Origin: a virus
Reading direction: 5' to 3' (one strand)
Length of the DNA: 38,574 nt
IMG/VR virus record: IMGVR_UViG_3300009413_000023
Location: 1 to 38,574 of that record
The position numbers and the translations under genes were made by a program. This document shows positions 13,649 to 22,313 of this stretch, in pieces; positions within the stretch are counted from its first letter, which is position 1; each line of letters starts with the position of its first letter. The notes below the pieces were generated by a model. The model saw only the letters and a program-made list of their open reading frames with translations. It ran no database searches and was not told where the DNA came from.

Positions 13649-15340
13649 ATGAGACTAGCTTTCGACATCGAGGCTAACGGCCTGAGCGAAGTCACAATCG
13701 AAAAGAAAGGTGTACCTACACCCGAAGGTGATGATATCTTTTGCTTGTGTATACAAGACGTAGACACAGGTGAAAAACATACATTCTTAAGAGACGAAAT
13801 AGAAACAGGAGTTGAATTACTAAGGGAAGCTGACTTAATTATTGGTCATAGTATTATCATGTATGATATTCCCATGCTTGAAAGATACTATGGTCCTATT
13901 AAGACAAAAACATTCGATACTTTGATTGTATCTAGATTAATGTACCCCGATAGACAAGACCACCCACTTGGTTCCAACAGCCTCAAAGCTTGGGGTGAAT
14001 ATCTTAACTGCCCTAAGCAAGAGTTTCATGATTTCTCTGAACTATCAGAAAAGATGGTGGAATACTGCGTTCAAGATGTAGAAGTAACTACAAAAGTGTT
14101 TCATGAAGAGCAGGAATATTTCAAACGGTTCCCCAAGTCTGTAAAGTTGGAGCATAAAGTTGCTAGAATTATATCAGATCAAATCGTTAATGGTTTTGGG
14201 TTTGATATGACACGAGCTGAAGAATTCGAAGGCGATCTTCTTATGGAAAAAGTAGGTATCGAAGACGAGTTAGGACAGATCTTTCTTCCTTATATAGATG
14301 AGAGATATTCTGATAAGACTGGTAAACGATTAAAGGATAAGATTACAATATTTAATCCTAGTTCCCGCAAACAAATTGCCGAGAGATTACATACTAAGTA
14401 TGGATGGAATCCTCCCAAGACTGAGAAGGGTAATCCTAAGTTAGATGAAGCCGTTCTTAAGAAGCTACCTTATTATGAGGCCAAGAAACTAGTAAAATAC
14501 TTTACTATTACCAAGCTCCTCAGTCAAGTAGAAGACTGGATAAGCCGAGCTAATGTGTCTCGTGATGGAAGGGTACATGGTAGTGTCAACACTCAAGGTA
14601 CCGTCACAGGACGCATGACAGCCTCTCAGCCCAACCTACAACAGGTTTCCAGTAACTCCAGAGCTAGGGCCTTATTCATACCACAGAAAAGTTGGGTTCA
14701 GGTAGGAATAGATGCCTCGGGTTTGGAAGCGAGGCTACTGGCTAGTCGTATGGCTAGATGGGATAAAGGAGACTTTGCTTATCAAGTTCTTAATGAAGAT
14801 ATCCATGAGGTTAATCAAAAGGCTGCTGGTCTGCCCGACAGAGACTCTGCGAAGACCTTCTTCTATGCCCTAATATACGGAGCAGGTGATTTTAAGATTG
14901 GTCAGATCGTAGGAGGTGGACCAAAGAAAGGTAGAATTATCAAACAACAATACCTAGATTCAATGCCAGCTCTTAAGCAATTACTTGCTAATGTAGAGTG
15001 GCAAGTACACCGCAAGAAAACAATTACATTATTAGATGGTCGAGAGGTACCCTGTAGAGCGGTACATAAAGCATTGAACGTACAGATACAAGGTGATGGT
15101 GCTATATTAATGAAGTTAGGTCAGGTCTTATTTAGCCGAAGCCTTAGACCGTTCAAGAATCAGGTTAAGTTTATGGCAACTGTTCATGATGAGTGGCAGT
15201 TGGAATGTGATCCCGTCATTTCTGATATCATAGGAACTCTAGGATGTCAGGCAATCAAGAAAGCAGGTAAAATACTTGGATGCCAAATTGAAATGGACGG
15301 AGAGTTTAGAGTTGGAAACAATTGGTCGGAGTGTCATTGA
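13649..15340 (+). CDS. Family A DNA polymerase, T7 gp5-like, 563 aa
   Basis: Replicative polymerase with proofreading. The exonuclease motifs are at the N-terminus: FDIEANG (D6, E8), GHSIIMYDIPML, YCVQDVE. The polymerase motifs follow: A, VGIDASGLEAR (D355); B, AKTFFYALIYGAGD (K402, Y410); C, VHDEW (H513, D514, E515). The Tyr in motif B is the T7-like choice at the position that governs dideoxynucleotide discrimination. At 563 aa it is shorter than T7 gp5 (704 aa); where the thioredoxin-binding loop lies in T7 I see no obvious equivalent, so thioredoxin dependence is uncertain. Three bases separate it from the sulfotransferase. Confidence 0.95.
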   Translation: MRLAFDIEANGLSEVTIEKKGVPTPEGDDIFCLCIQDVDTGEKHTFLRDEIETGVELLREADLIIGHSIIMYDIPMLERYYGPIKTKTFDTLIVSRLMYPDRQDHPLGSNSLKAWGEYLNCPKQEFHDFSELSEKMVEYCVQDVEVTTKVFHEEQEYFKRFPKSVKLEHKVARIISDQIVNGFGFDMTRAEEFEGDLLMEKVGIEDELGQIFLPYIDERYSDKTGKRLKDKITIFNPSSRKQIAERLHTKYGWNPPKTEKGNPKLDEAVLKKLPYYEAKKLVKYFTITKLLSQVEDWISRANVSRDGRVHGSVNTQGTVTGRMTASQPNLQQVSSNSRARALFIPQKSWVQVGIDASGLEARLLASRMARWDKGDFAYQVLNEDIHEVNQKAAGLPDRDSAKTFFYALIYGAGDFKIGQIVGGGPKKGRIIKQQYLDSMPALKQLLANVEWQVHRKKTITLLDGREVPCRAVHKALNVQIQGDGAILMKLGQVLFSRSLRPFKNQVKFMATVHDEWQLECDPVISDIIGTLGCQAIKKAGKILGCQIEMDGEFRVGNNWSECH

Positions 15341-15663
15341 TGAGTTACTTAAAGATTTATATTGCAGGTCCCATGAGGGGAATCAAAGATTTTAACCACA
15401 AAGAATTTAACAGAGCTGAAGAAAGTTTAAAGTCAAAGGGAATTTATCAAGTTATAAATCCCTGTACTTCTGACGTTGATTCAGGTTTAACAGATAAAGA
15501 ATTAGAAACTTCTAAAGGACTGCGAATTGTTATGGCTAGAGACTTGACTGATGTCTGTTCTTGTGATAGCATATACATGTTGCACGGTTGGCAGAAATCC
15601 GAAGGGGCAAGAATTGAACACAATTTGGCTGTTATGTTAGATTTAATGATTATTTATCAATGA
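15340..15663 (+). CDS. DUF4406 protein (nucleoside deoxyribosyltransferase-like), 107 aa
   Basis: YIAGPMRG near the N-terminus and CDSIYMLHGWQKSEGARIEH near the C-terminus are the hallmarks of DUF4406, related to nucleoside 2-deoxyribosyltransferases. The family is frequent in phages; a role in nucleotide salvage or in binding or cleaving a nucleotide is plausible but not shown. The frame opens at 15322, but ATG 15340 overlaps the polymerase stop by one base and fits the family N-terminus. It overlaps the next gene by 4 bases. Confidence 0.82.
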   Translation: MSYLKIYIAGPMRGIKDFNHKEFNRAEESLKSKGIYQVINPCTSDVDSGLTDKELETSKGLRIVMARDLTDVCSCDSIYMLHGWQKSEGARIEHNLAVMLDLMIIYQ

Positions 15664-16199
15664 ATCCGCAACTAATCGAAACCAATATTAAGGTTATCTT
15701 CTATGGTAAGTCTAACCGGAAGGATTGGAGAGCGAAAGTATATCGATTTCTATCCCGGCAACCGATGACACACTCTGTTGTTTGGTTCACGCAGCCAGAT
15801 AAGGAATACGTGTACGTCATAAATCCAAATGGTGGGATGTATTTAGTAGAGAAATCTAAGTATGATTGGATATTAAAGCGACAGGGTATAACGATAGAAG
15901 AAACCGTAGTCGATCTTGGTTCAGCTCCTGTCAGTTTATATCAGCTCAGTTGTTTTTTAGATAGACCTGAGTTTCGTTTATCAAACACTATAGAGAACTC
16001 TTTCTGGTGGCTAGTCGGTCGATTCATTTCAAAAACTTATACACCAATGTCGTGTTCTTTAGCTACAAGCTACTTATTAAGAATGTGTGGATTCAAGGTT
16101 GATCTTCATATAGCCCCACATCTACTACACAAGGAGATCCGAGATGGAGTTAATAATCATTTCTGGACTAGCAAGGGTTGGCAAGACCACATTAGCTAA
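15660..16199 (+). CDS. Papain-like (permuted NlpC/P60-type) protein, 179 aa, tentative
   Basis: I see a His in MTHSVVWF (about residues 36-43) and a Cys in MSCSLATSYLLRMCGF (about 130-145), an order (His before Cys) and spacing that fit the permuted papain fold, in which Cys and His form the active site. Known members hydrolyse amide or acyl bonds or lipids. An endolysin-like role is attractive because no other lysin is visible, but there is no signal peptide or cell-wall-binding domain. Alternatively it is an unrelated phage protein. It overlaps the kinase gene by 56 bases, a long overlap, and that downstream start is well supported. Confidence 0.45.
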   Translation: MNPQLIETNIKVIFYGKSNRKDWRAKVYRFLSRQPMTHSVVWFTQPDKEYVYVINPNGGMYLVEKSKYDWILKRQGITIEETVVDLGSAPVSLYQLSCFLDRPEFRLSNTIENSFWWLVGRFISKTYTPMSCSLATSYLLRMCGFKVDLHIAPHLLHKEIRDGVNNHFWTSKGWQDHIS

Positions 16200-16890
16200 T
16201 CTTTTGGCAAAGGAATCTTTTGAACTCGGTCTTGTTCCTAAGTTGTTGTCGTTTGCAGATCCTCTGAAGAAAGAGGCAGAAGAAAGAGGCTACTCAAAAG
16301 AAAAAGATAATGAAGAGTATCGAAAGTTTTGTCAAGAGTTTGGGGCTATGTTTCGTAAAGTAAATCCAAATCATTGGGTAGATTTATTCGAGATAGAACT
16401 CAATATAATTTTAAAAGAAGAGAAATTGGAGTTATATAAGAATAATCCTTATTGGGAAAGGTGTGTAATAGTAGATGATTGTAGATATCAGAACGAAGTC
16501 GGGCTCGGCTTGAAGAACAACGCTACTATGATTTTCTTATCTTCTGGAACTAGAGAATTGTCCGAGGCAAACGCTACTTGGAGAGAACACCACTCAGAAG
16601 AATTGGCTAGAGCTATTGAAGATGGAGATGAAGAGAAGATCCAATGGTATGATTGTCATTTATTAAATGATGGTGATGTAAAGGGCTTGTCAATAAAGGC
16701 AAGAGCCATGGCTCCTATTTGGTGTGGTATCCAAGCCAATGCTCTAACTACAAACCTAGAAGACCTCAGTAATTCGGGTTCATTAGAGGGAATGGATAAC
16801 ATGCTTAATGATTTAATTGACATCTTATTAAAGGAGTTTGAGGATGGAGAAGAAGATGATGATCCCGTGCCCGACGATGGCTGTGATTGA
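16144..16890 (+). CDS. Deoxynucleoside monophosphate kinase-like protein, 248 aa
   Basis: Nucleotide kinase fold: Walker A GLARVGKTTLA at the N-terminus, then SFADPLKKEAEERG, then VIVDDCRYQNEV, the pattern of phage dNMP kinases that phosphorylate dNMPs recovered from host DNA. The C-terminus is very acidic (KEFEDGEEDDDPVPDDG). The ATG follows AAGGAG at 16131-16136. It lies between the papain-like protein and the exonuclease, matching a DNA-recycling role together with the ribonucleotide reductase. Its acidic tail is encoded by sequence that overlaps the exonuclease start. Confidence 0.78.
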   Translation: MELIIISGLARVGKTTLANLLAKESFELGLVPKLLSFADPLKKEAEERGYSKEKDNEEYRKFCQEFGAMFRKVNPNHWVDLFEIELNIILKEEKLELYKNNPYWERCVIVDDCRYQNEVGLGLKNNATMIFLSSGTRELSEANATWREHHSEELARAIEDGDEEKIQWYDCHLLNDGDVKGLSIKARAMAPIWCGIQANALTTNLEDLSNSGSLEGMDNMLNDLIDILLKEFEDGEEDDDPVPDDGCD

Positions 16891-17605
16891 TGGAGATATC
16901 ATTGCATATAAAGTTGCCTTTAGAGCTGAGGTAGATGATCCCGCCTTTATTCCTCAAATGGTTGAAGAATATCTTGAAAGCTGGCTTCCAGATGAAGCAG
17001 AAGATTTTAGAATTGCTCTATCTTGTAGCCGTAAGGATAACTACAGGCGAAATATCTGGCCTCTCTATAAAATGAATAGAGATACTCAGGATACACCGGA
17101 ATATTTAAAAGAAATTAAAGATTATATACAGGACATATACCCAATTGATTACGTCGATAGACTAGAGGCTGATGATTTACTAGGAATAGCAGCTTCCAGC
17201 GGCACTGGGATTGCCGTTACAATTGATAAAGATTTACGAGGGGTGTCAGGATGGCATTATAATCCTGATAAAGAAGAGAAGTCTGTATATATCAGCCCGG
17301 AAGAAGCAGAACTCTTTTTCTTAGTTCAGTGGATGACAGGAGATAGTACAGATAATATCCCCGGACTGTGGCGAATAGGCCCCAAACGTGCTCGATCTCT
17401 CATGAAAAAGTGGGAAGGTGAGGACATTTATCAGAATATTATTGATATGTATCACGAAGAGAAGTACATACCAAAGAAAACGTGTGATTTAGAAGGCGAC
17501 GATCTTGCTTTTGCCATGGCAAGGTGCGTTAAGATACTAGAAAATGGTGATTATGATAGTTCCACGGACAAAATTAACCTTTGGGTCCCTAAAGTTGGAG
17601 TATAA
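16856..17605 (+). CDS. FEN/PIN-type 5'-3' exonuclease, T7 gp6-like, about 249 aa
   Basis: Seen: AVIDGDIIAYK (first acidic cluster), LEADDLL (second), TIDKDLRG, and TGDSTDNIPGLWRIGPKRA, which holds the last metal Asps and a helix-hairpin-helix. These are the signatures of the FEN family used by T7 gp6 to degrade host DNA and remove primers. Several in-frame ATGs exist (16838, 16856, 16859, 16877); 16856 follows GGAG at a good distance. The start overlaps the kinase's acidic tail by 35 bases. The gene precedes the ribonucleotide reductase. Confidence 0.88.
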   Translation: MMIPCPTMAVIDGDIIAYKVAFRAEVDDPAFIPQMVEEYLESWLPDEAEDFRIALSCSRKDNYRRNIWPLYKMNRDTQDTPEYLKEIKDYIQDIYPIDYVDRLEADDLLGIAASSGTGIAVTIDKDLRGVSGWHYNPDKEEKSVYISPEEAELFFLVQWMTGDSTDNIPGLWRIGPKRARSLMKKWEGEDIYQNIIDMYHEEKYIPKKTCDLEGDDLAFAMARCVKILENGDYDSSTDKINLWVPKVGV

Positions 17606-17612
17606 AGAACAA

Positions 17613-19520
17613 ATGGATAACTTTCAGCAGTTTATAGCAAAATCTAAGTACTGTCGTTGGGATGATGAGCTTGGTAGACGAGAAACTTGGGAAGAATGTG
17701 TCGATAGATACTATGATTATATTCTTTCTCGCTTCCCTGTCTTTTCTGGGTTCCCTGATATTGAAGATGCCCGTATGGCTACCAAAAATCTAGAGGTTTT
17801 CCCCAGTATGAGGGCATTGATGACCGCTGGACCTGCCGCAGATGTAGACGATACATGTATGTACAACTGCTCTTATGTGGCTGTGAATGACCCCAAGGTT
17901 TTCTCTGAAATTATGTATATCCTGTGCTGTGGTACGGGTGTGGGTTTTTCTTGTGAGTCTAAGTATATTGAGCAGTTACCTGTGGTTCCTGAAGAGATTG
18001 AACGAACACACGATGATGTTCTAGTTGTAGAGGATTCTCGCAAAGGCTGGGCTGAAGCCTATAGTAGTTTACTGAAGTATCTTTACCAAGGTATTCACCC
18101 TACTTGGGAGACTCATCTGATTCGACCTGCCGGTGCTAGACTCAAGACCTTTGGAGGAAGAGCCTCTGGTCCCGAGCCTCTAGAGAAACTATTTAGATAT
18201 ACAGTTAATAAGTTCATGGGAGCTCAAGGTAGACACCTTAAGCCCATTGAGGTTCATGATATTGTATGCATGATTGGGGAGATTGTTATTGCTGGGGCCG
18301 TTCGTAGGTCCGCATTGATTTCCTTATCCGATCTTTATGACAGAGACATGGCTACTGCTAAGTCTGGTCCTTGGTGGGAGACATCAGGACATAGAAGACT
18401 GAGCAATAACTCAGCAGTGTATACAACTAAGCCGGGAATGTCTGAATTTCTAGATGAGTGGGTTGCTATGTATACCTCTCGATCTGGAGAACGGGGCATC
18501 TGTAATCGTGAAGCTCTTGCTATGCTTGCTGAAAAAGCAAACAGAAAACCCTGTGATGATTGGGGAACCAATCCATGCAGTGAAATCATTCTTCGCCCAA
18601 GACAATTCTGTAATTTAACAGAGGTTGTTATTAGAGAAGATGATGATTATGAAAGCTTAAAGAAGAAGGTAAGATTGGCTACCATACTAGGTACAATTCA
18701 ATCTGCCTGTACAAAGTTCCCTTATCTGGGAGAGGAATGGAAAACAAACTGTGAAGAAGAAAGATTGCTTGGTGTATCTTTTACAGGGATATATGACAGC
18801 AAGCTTATGTCTGGTCAACTTGGTATGCCCAAGCTTCGTTGGACTCTTAAGAAGCTTAAGGAATATACGCAAGATGTAAACCTACACTTCTCTGAGTTAC
18901 TGAACATAAACCCAAGTGCTTCTATCACATGTTGTAAACCAAGTGGAACAACAAGCTGTGTTGCAGGCACAAGCTCCGGTATGCATCCAAGATATGCCAA
19001 CCAATACTTGCGTCGAGTTAGGATTGATACCAAGGATCCTATTTGTCAGTTTATGATTGACAGTGGGATGCCACATGAGCCTTGTGTTTCTCAACCAGAC
19101 AAAACCATGGTCTTTAGTTTTCCACTACAGTCTCCAAAGGGATGCATAACTCAAGATGAATTAGATCCTGTGACTCACCTTGAACTGTGGCTGGAATATC
19201 AAAAGACTTGGTGTGACCACAAGCCCAGTATTACTATATCTTATTCTGATATAAACTTCTTAGAGGTAGGTAGCTGGGTATGGAATAATTGGAAGTATGT
19301 AAGCGGGGTGTCCTTCCTGCCGAAGGATAATAATGTTTACGATCAGGCTCCCTTTGAAGCAATTACAGAAACTGAATATAATATATTGACTGAAAAGATG
19401 CCACAAGATATAATATGGTCAAAGCTTTCTTCTTATGAAAAAGAAGACTCGACTACTAATTCTCAAGAACTTGCATGCCATGGGGATGCTTGTGAAGTTG
19501 TTGATTTAACGGAGGTTTAA
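17613..19520 (+). CDS. nrdJ: Class II (B12-dependent) ribonucleotide reductase, 635 aa
   Basis: Reduces ribonucleotides to deoxyribonucleotides using adenosylcobalamin, so it needs no oxygen or separate radical subunit. Seen: N-terminal redox Cys in NCSYV (C86), a GTGVGFS loop, NPCSEI with the thiyl-radical Cys (C322) and conserved Glu, FCNL with the partner Cys (C333), PSGTTS, and a C-terminal CX4C relay (C622, C627 in CHGDAC) like the one in the monomeric Lactobacillus enzyme. The length is below that enzyme (739 aa) but the catalytic set is complete. The frame is open from 17544 inside the exonuclease; ATG 17613 lies just after its stop, with GGAG at 17597. The host must supply or take up B12. 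Confidence 0.93.
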   Translation: MDNFQQFIAKSKYCRWDDELGRRETWEECVDRYYDYILSRFPVFSGFPDIEDARMATKNLEVFPSMRALMTAGPAADVDDTCMYNCSYVAVNDPKVFSEIMYILCCGTGVGFSCESKYIEQLPVVPEEIERTHDDVLVVEDSRKGWAEAYSSLLKYLYQGIHPTWETHLIRPAGARLKTFGGRASGPEPLEKLFRYTVNKFMGAQGRHLKPIEVHDIVCMIGEIVIAGAVRRSALISLSDLYDRDMATAKSGPWWETSGHRRLSNNSAVYTTKPGMSEFLDEWVAMYTSRSGERGICNREALAMLAEKANRKPCDDWGTNPCSEIILRPRQFCNLTEVVIREDDDYESLKKKVRLATILGTIQSACTKFPYLGEEWKTNCEEERLLGVSFTGIYDSKLMSGQLGMPKLRWTLKKLKEYTQDVNLHFSELLNINPSASITCCKPSGTTSCVAGTSSGMHPRYANQYLRRVRIDTKDPICQFMIDSGMPHEPCVSQPDKTMVFSFPLQSPKGCITQDELDPVTHLELWLEYQKTWCDHKPSITISYSDINFLEVGSWVWNNWKYVSGVSFLPKDNNVYDQAPFEAITETEYNILTEKMPQDIIWSKLSSYEKEDSTTNSQELACHGDACEVVDLTEV

Positions 19521-19521
19521 A

Positions 19522-19746
19522 ATGAGCCAACATAGTTTACAAACAATTCAACGAAAGATTTCAATGAATGCTTCTGTTACTCCTGCTGAAATGTTATTAT
19601 TAATGCGGGATGTAATATTAAAGTTGAAGCTTATAGAGGAGAAATTACGTGGACTGGAAGAGACTTCCCAAACTAGACGAACTTCTAGTACAGTATCTAA
19701 GAGAAAAATATCCTCCAGTAAAGTATCAAGAGACGATGACGAATGA
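19522..19746 (+). CDS. Hypothetical protein, 74 aa
   Basis: CGGAGG just before the start, one base after the reductase stop. The product has a helical N-terminal half (PAEMLLLMRDVILKLKLIEE), then a Ser/Thr/Arg/Lys-rich tail ending in Asp/Glu. Unknown family. It overlaps the next gene by about 100 bases. Confidence 0.55.
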   Translation: MSQHSLQTIQRKISMNASVTPAEMLLLMRDVILKLKLIEEKLRGLEETSQTRRTSSTVSKRKISSSKVSRDDDE

Positions 19747-19840
19747 TGAGATGGTTCGTCTTTTGTCTATCCAACATGGTAGAGAAGAACTTATTCAGCA
19801 CATTGAAAAAGTAATAACCAATCAAAGAAAAGGAGTATAG
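19649..19840 (+). CDS. Small helical protein, 63 aa, GTG start
   Basis: GTG is preceded by GAGGAG at about 19636, making the start credible although it lies inside the preceding gene. The product (MDWKRLPKLDELLVQYLR...) is helical throughout with a HGREELIQHIEKVI end. Having two overlapping frames here is unusual; both have good ribosome sites. Function unknown. Confidence 0.55.
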   Translation: MDWKRLPKLDELLVQYLREKYPPVKYQETMTNDEMVRLLSIQHGREELIQHIEKVITNQRKGV

Positions 19841-19842
19841 TT

Positions 19843-20334
19843 ATGGGGTTTTTTAGTGATGTTGTTTCTTGGGTTGGCGAGACTTTCGGAATTAAAGAAC
19901 TGGATTGGGAAGGACAAAAAGAAGAGGCTATAGAGTTGGCTAAAGAAGAATATCAAAAAGAAAGAGCTCGCTTAACAGCAGACCTCCAATCTGCTAGTTC
20001 TAAAGCAAGAATAAGAGCAGAGAGAGATCTCGCTATTCTAGATAAAGCACACAATAAGAAACTCCGTACTATGGTAACAGAGAGAGACCTTAAAACCTCA
20101 CAAATGGATGCTGAATTTAAAGCAAAACAAAAGGATCTAGCTTCTCAAGCGGATCTAGCTTCTCAAACGAAAGTTGGAGACAAGGATTTTGACCGCAAAA
20201 AAATGTTAGGATTACGAGATCGAGCTATAAGAATGCCAACTGTTGGACCAAGACCGGGCCAAGGCACAGTAATTCCACGACCCAGTAGTACTTCTCCAAG
20301 ATCTGGACAGGATATGGGAAGAAGACCGAGGTAA
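19843..20334 (+). CDS. Coiled-coil structural-region protein, 163 aa
   Basis: AAGGAG upstream. Amphipathic N-terminus (MGFFSDVVSWVGETFGI), then a long charged helix rich in Lys, Glu, Arg and Ala over roughly residues 25-115, including a small duplicated DLASQ, and a Pro/Gly/Ser/Arg-rich tail. It opens the morphogenesis region just before the portal. A minor virion or head-assembly protein is likely by position only. Confidence 0.6.
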   Translation: MGFFSDVVSWVGETFGIKELDWEGQKEEAIELAKEEYQKERARLTADLQSASSKARIRAERDLAILDKAHNKKLRTMVTERDLKTSQMDAEFKAKQKDLASQADLASQTKVGDKDFDRKKMLGLRDRAIRMPTVGPRPGQGTVIPRPSSTSPRSGQDMGRRPR

Positions 20335-20351
20335 TATAAAGGAGTTTAATT

Positions 20352-20714
20352 ATGAGTTTTGGAGGAGGACCAACTATAGGTGGTGGTATGTCCGCAAGCG
20401 ATCGAAAAGATTTACTATCCTATGAAAATACCTTAGCAGAAGAACGTGATATGAAAGCTAGAGAATTCCAAATGGAATCAGAACGCCGCCGTGAGTCTCA
20501 AGAACGAGAGATTCGAAAGCAAACAGAGCTTACAGAAAAACAACGGATCGCAGAACTTGAAGCAATGGAACAGGCTGGTATTGACGCTGCTCCTTCGGAA
20601 TACGATGCCAATTTATTAGATCTAGAAAATCGAACATCATCTATGTGGGCAAGTCTAGGTCAGGGTACTAGTCCCGATCCAGTGCCTGACCCAACCACAG
20701 ATAGGCCTAAGTAA
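20352..20714 (+). CDS. Coiled-coil protein, 120 aa
   Basis: AAGGAG upstream. Gly-rich start (MSFGGGPTIGGG), then a highly charged Glu/Arg/Gln helix over about residues 25-75, then a Pro/Asp-rich end. Like its neighbour it is short, helical and directly upstream of the portal; virion-associated or assembly role inferred from position. Confidence 0.6.
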   Translation: MSFGGGPTIGGGMSASDRKDLLSYENTLAEERDMKAREFQMESERRRESQEREIRKQTELTEKQRIAELEAMEQAGIDAAPSEYDANLLDLENRTSSMWASLGQGTSPDPVPDPTTDRPK

Positions 20715-20720
20715 TAAATT

Positions 20721-22313
20721 ATGTCAACTAATGCAGACAGATTCCGAATACTGGATTCTTTAAGGACTAGTAAACTAGAGAGATCTAGATTTTGCTCAAG
20801 CCTTACGATTCCTTCGGTTCTTCCACCGGAAGGTTGGAATGAACAATCCCAATTACCGCAGCCCTATAGTTCTATTTCGGCCCGTGGAGTAACTTCCATG
20901 GCTTCTCGAATGTTGTCTGCATTATTGCCTTTGAATGATGCTCCCTTCTTTAGGTTTGAGTTATCATCCGGCATACAACCAGAGATAGAAATAGACTCGT
21001 ATCTTAGTAATCTTTCTTATCAAGTATATAATAAGATCTCTAGTGGTAATCTAAGGGAATCTATATATCAAATACTTCAGCATCTTATTGTTGTTGGGGA
21101 TGTGATGGTGATCTTAGAGGACGATATGAATATTCGCTTGATCCGTATTGATAGGTTCGTGGTCCGAAGAAGTGTGAACGGAGATATCAATGAAATCATC
21201 TATAAAGAATACGAAACCGTAGACGATGATCAGAATGATCAGGATATTCTTTTCTCTTCATCTCTTGATGCCGATAGTAAACAAGGCTACAAGCCGCTGT
21301 ATACACGGCTCACAAGGGATGAGGAAGATGTGTGGAAATCAGTAACTGAAGATACCGAGGGAGATGTCACGAACTCTGGTGAGTTTACTGTACCGAACTT
21401 TATTGTCCTTCGATGGGCCAGTATTGCTGGAGAGAACTATGGTCGAAGCCACTGCGAAGATATGATAGGTGATATTAAAGCCCTTGAGGGTTTCACGGAA
21501 GGTTTAATCAACGGCATTACTGCCTCGTCTATTTTCTGGATGGCCGTAGACCCAACGGGTATGGCTGAAGTAGATGATATTAACGGCACTCCAACAGGTG
21601 GTTGGGTCAGTGCTAGACCAAACGAGGTACATGTTGTTTCTCCAGCAACTACTATGAATCCCCAGATCAATCATACCCAGAATGGTGTGAATCTTCTTAG
21701 GCAGGAAATTGGTAGAGCCTTCTTGCTTGACTCTGCCAGTATTCCCCAAGGAGAACGAGTGACGGCGACGGCTGTCCGTATGATTGGTCAAGAACTTGAG
21801 CATGTTCTCGGCGGTGCTTTCTCAGCAATCGCTAGAGATCTTATGCGACCATTGGTTGCTCGTGTTGTATTCCTTATGACTACCAATGGAGAGGTAGATG
21901 AACGGCTCGAAGAAATGTTTTCTAAAGAAGGCTTATTAAATGTTGATATTATAACAGGTCTCCAAGCACTTAGTAGAGATTCTGATCTTCATAAACTTAT
22001 GCAAATGGGTGAGATGATACGAAACCTTCCTGAAGCAGCAGCCATGATGTTCCGATGGGATCAGTATGGTAAGGCTCTGATTACTTCATTGGGCTTTAAT
22101 TCTGAACTCTGGATTAAGTCAGAAGAACAAGTACGGGAAGAACAAATGAAGCTCGCCCAAGCTCAAGGGCAAGTACAAAGTGCTCAGCAAAATGAGCTTA
22201 TGATAAATCAAGCTGTAACCGGGGCTGTGGCTCAAGCAGCACAACAGGATATTTCTGAAACTGGTGGAGCAGGAATCCAACAAGTTATGCAACAAATGCA
22301 AGGAGTACAGTAA
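20721..22313 (+). CDS. Portal (head-tail connector), T7 gp8-like, 530 aa
   Basis: The N-terminal pattern RGVTSMASRMLSALLPLNDAPFFRFEL and the whole length match T7 gp8-type portals (T7 536 aa), which form the ring through which DNA enters and leaves the head. Further matches are the GRSHCEDMIGDIKALEG helix and the ERVTATAVRMIGQELEHVLGG block typical of this family, and a Gln-rich C-terminus. It is a few bases after the previous gene and is followed with no gap by the repeat protein. Function is well supported. Confidence 0.93.
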   Translation: MSTNADRFRILDSLRTSKLERSRFCSSLTIPSVLPPEGWNEQSQLPQPYSSISARGVTSMASRMLSALLPLNDAPFFRFELSSGIQPEIEIDSYLSNLSYQVYNKISSGNLRESIYQILQHLIVVGDVMVILEDDMNIRLIRIDRFVVRRSVNGDINEIIYKEYETVDDDQNDQDILFSSSLDADSKQGYKPLYTRLTRDEEDVWKSVTEDTEGDVTNSGEFTVPNFIVLRWASIAGENYGRSHCEDMIGDIKALEGFTEGLINGITASSIFWMAVDPTGMAEVDDINGTPTGGWVSARPNEVHVVSPATTMNPQINHTQNGVNLLRQEIGRAFLLDSASIPQGERVTATAVRMIGQELEHVLGGAFSAIARDLMRPLVARVVFLMTTNGEVDERLEEMFSKEGLLNVDIITGLQALSRDSDLHKLMQMGEMIRNLPEAAAMMFRWDQYGKALITSLGFNSELWIKSEEQVREEQMKLAQAQGQVQSAQQNELMINQAVTGAVAQAAQQDISETGGAGIQQVMQQMQGVQ

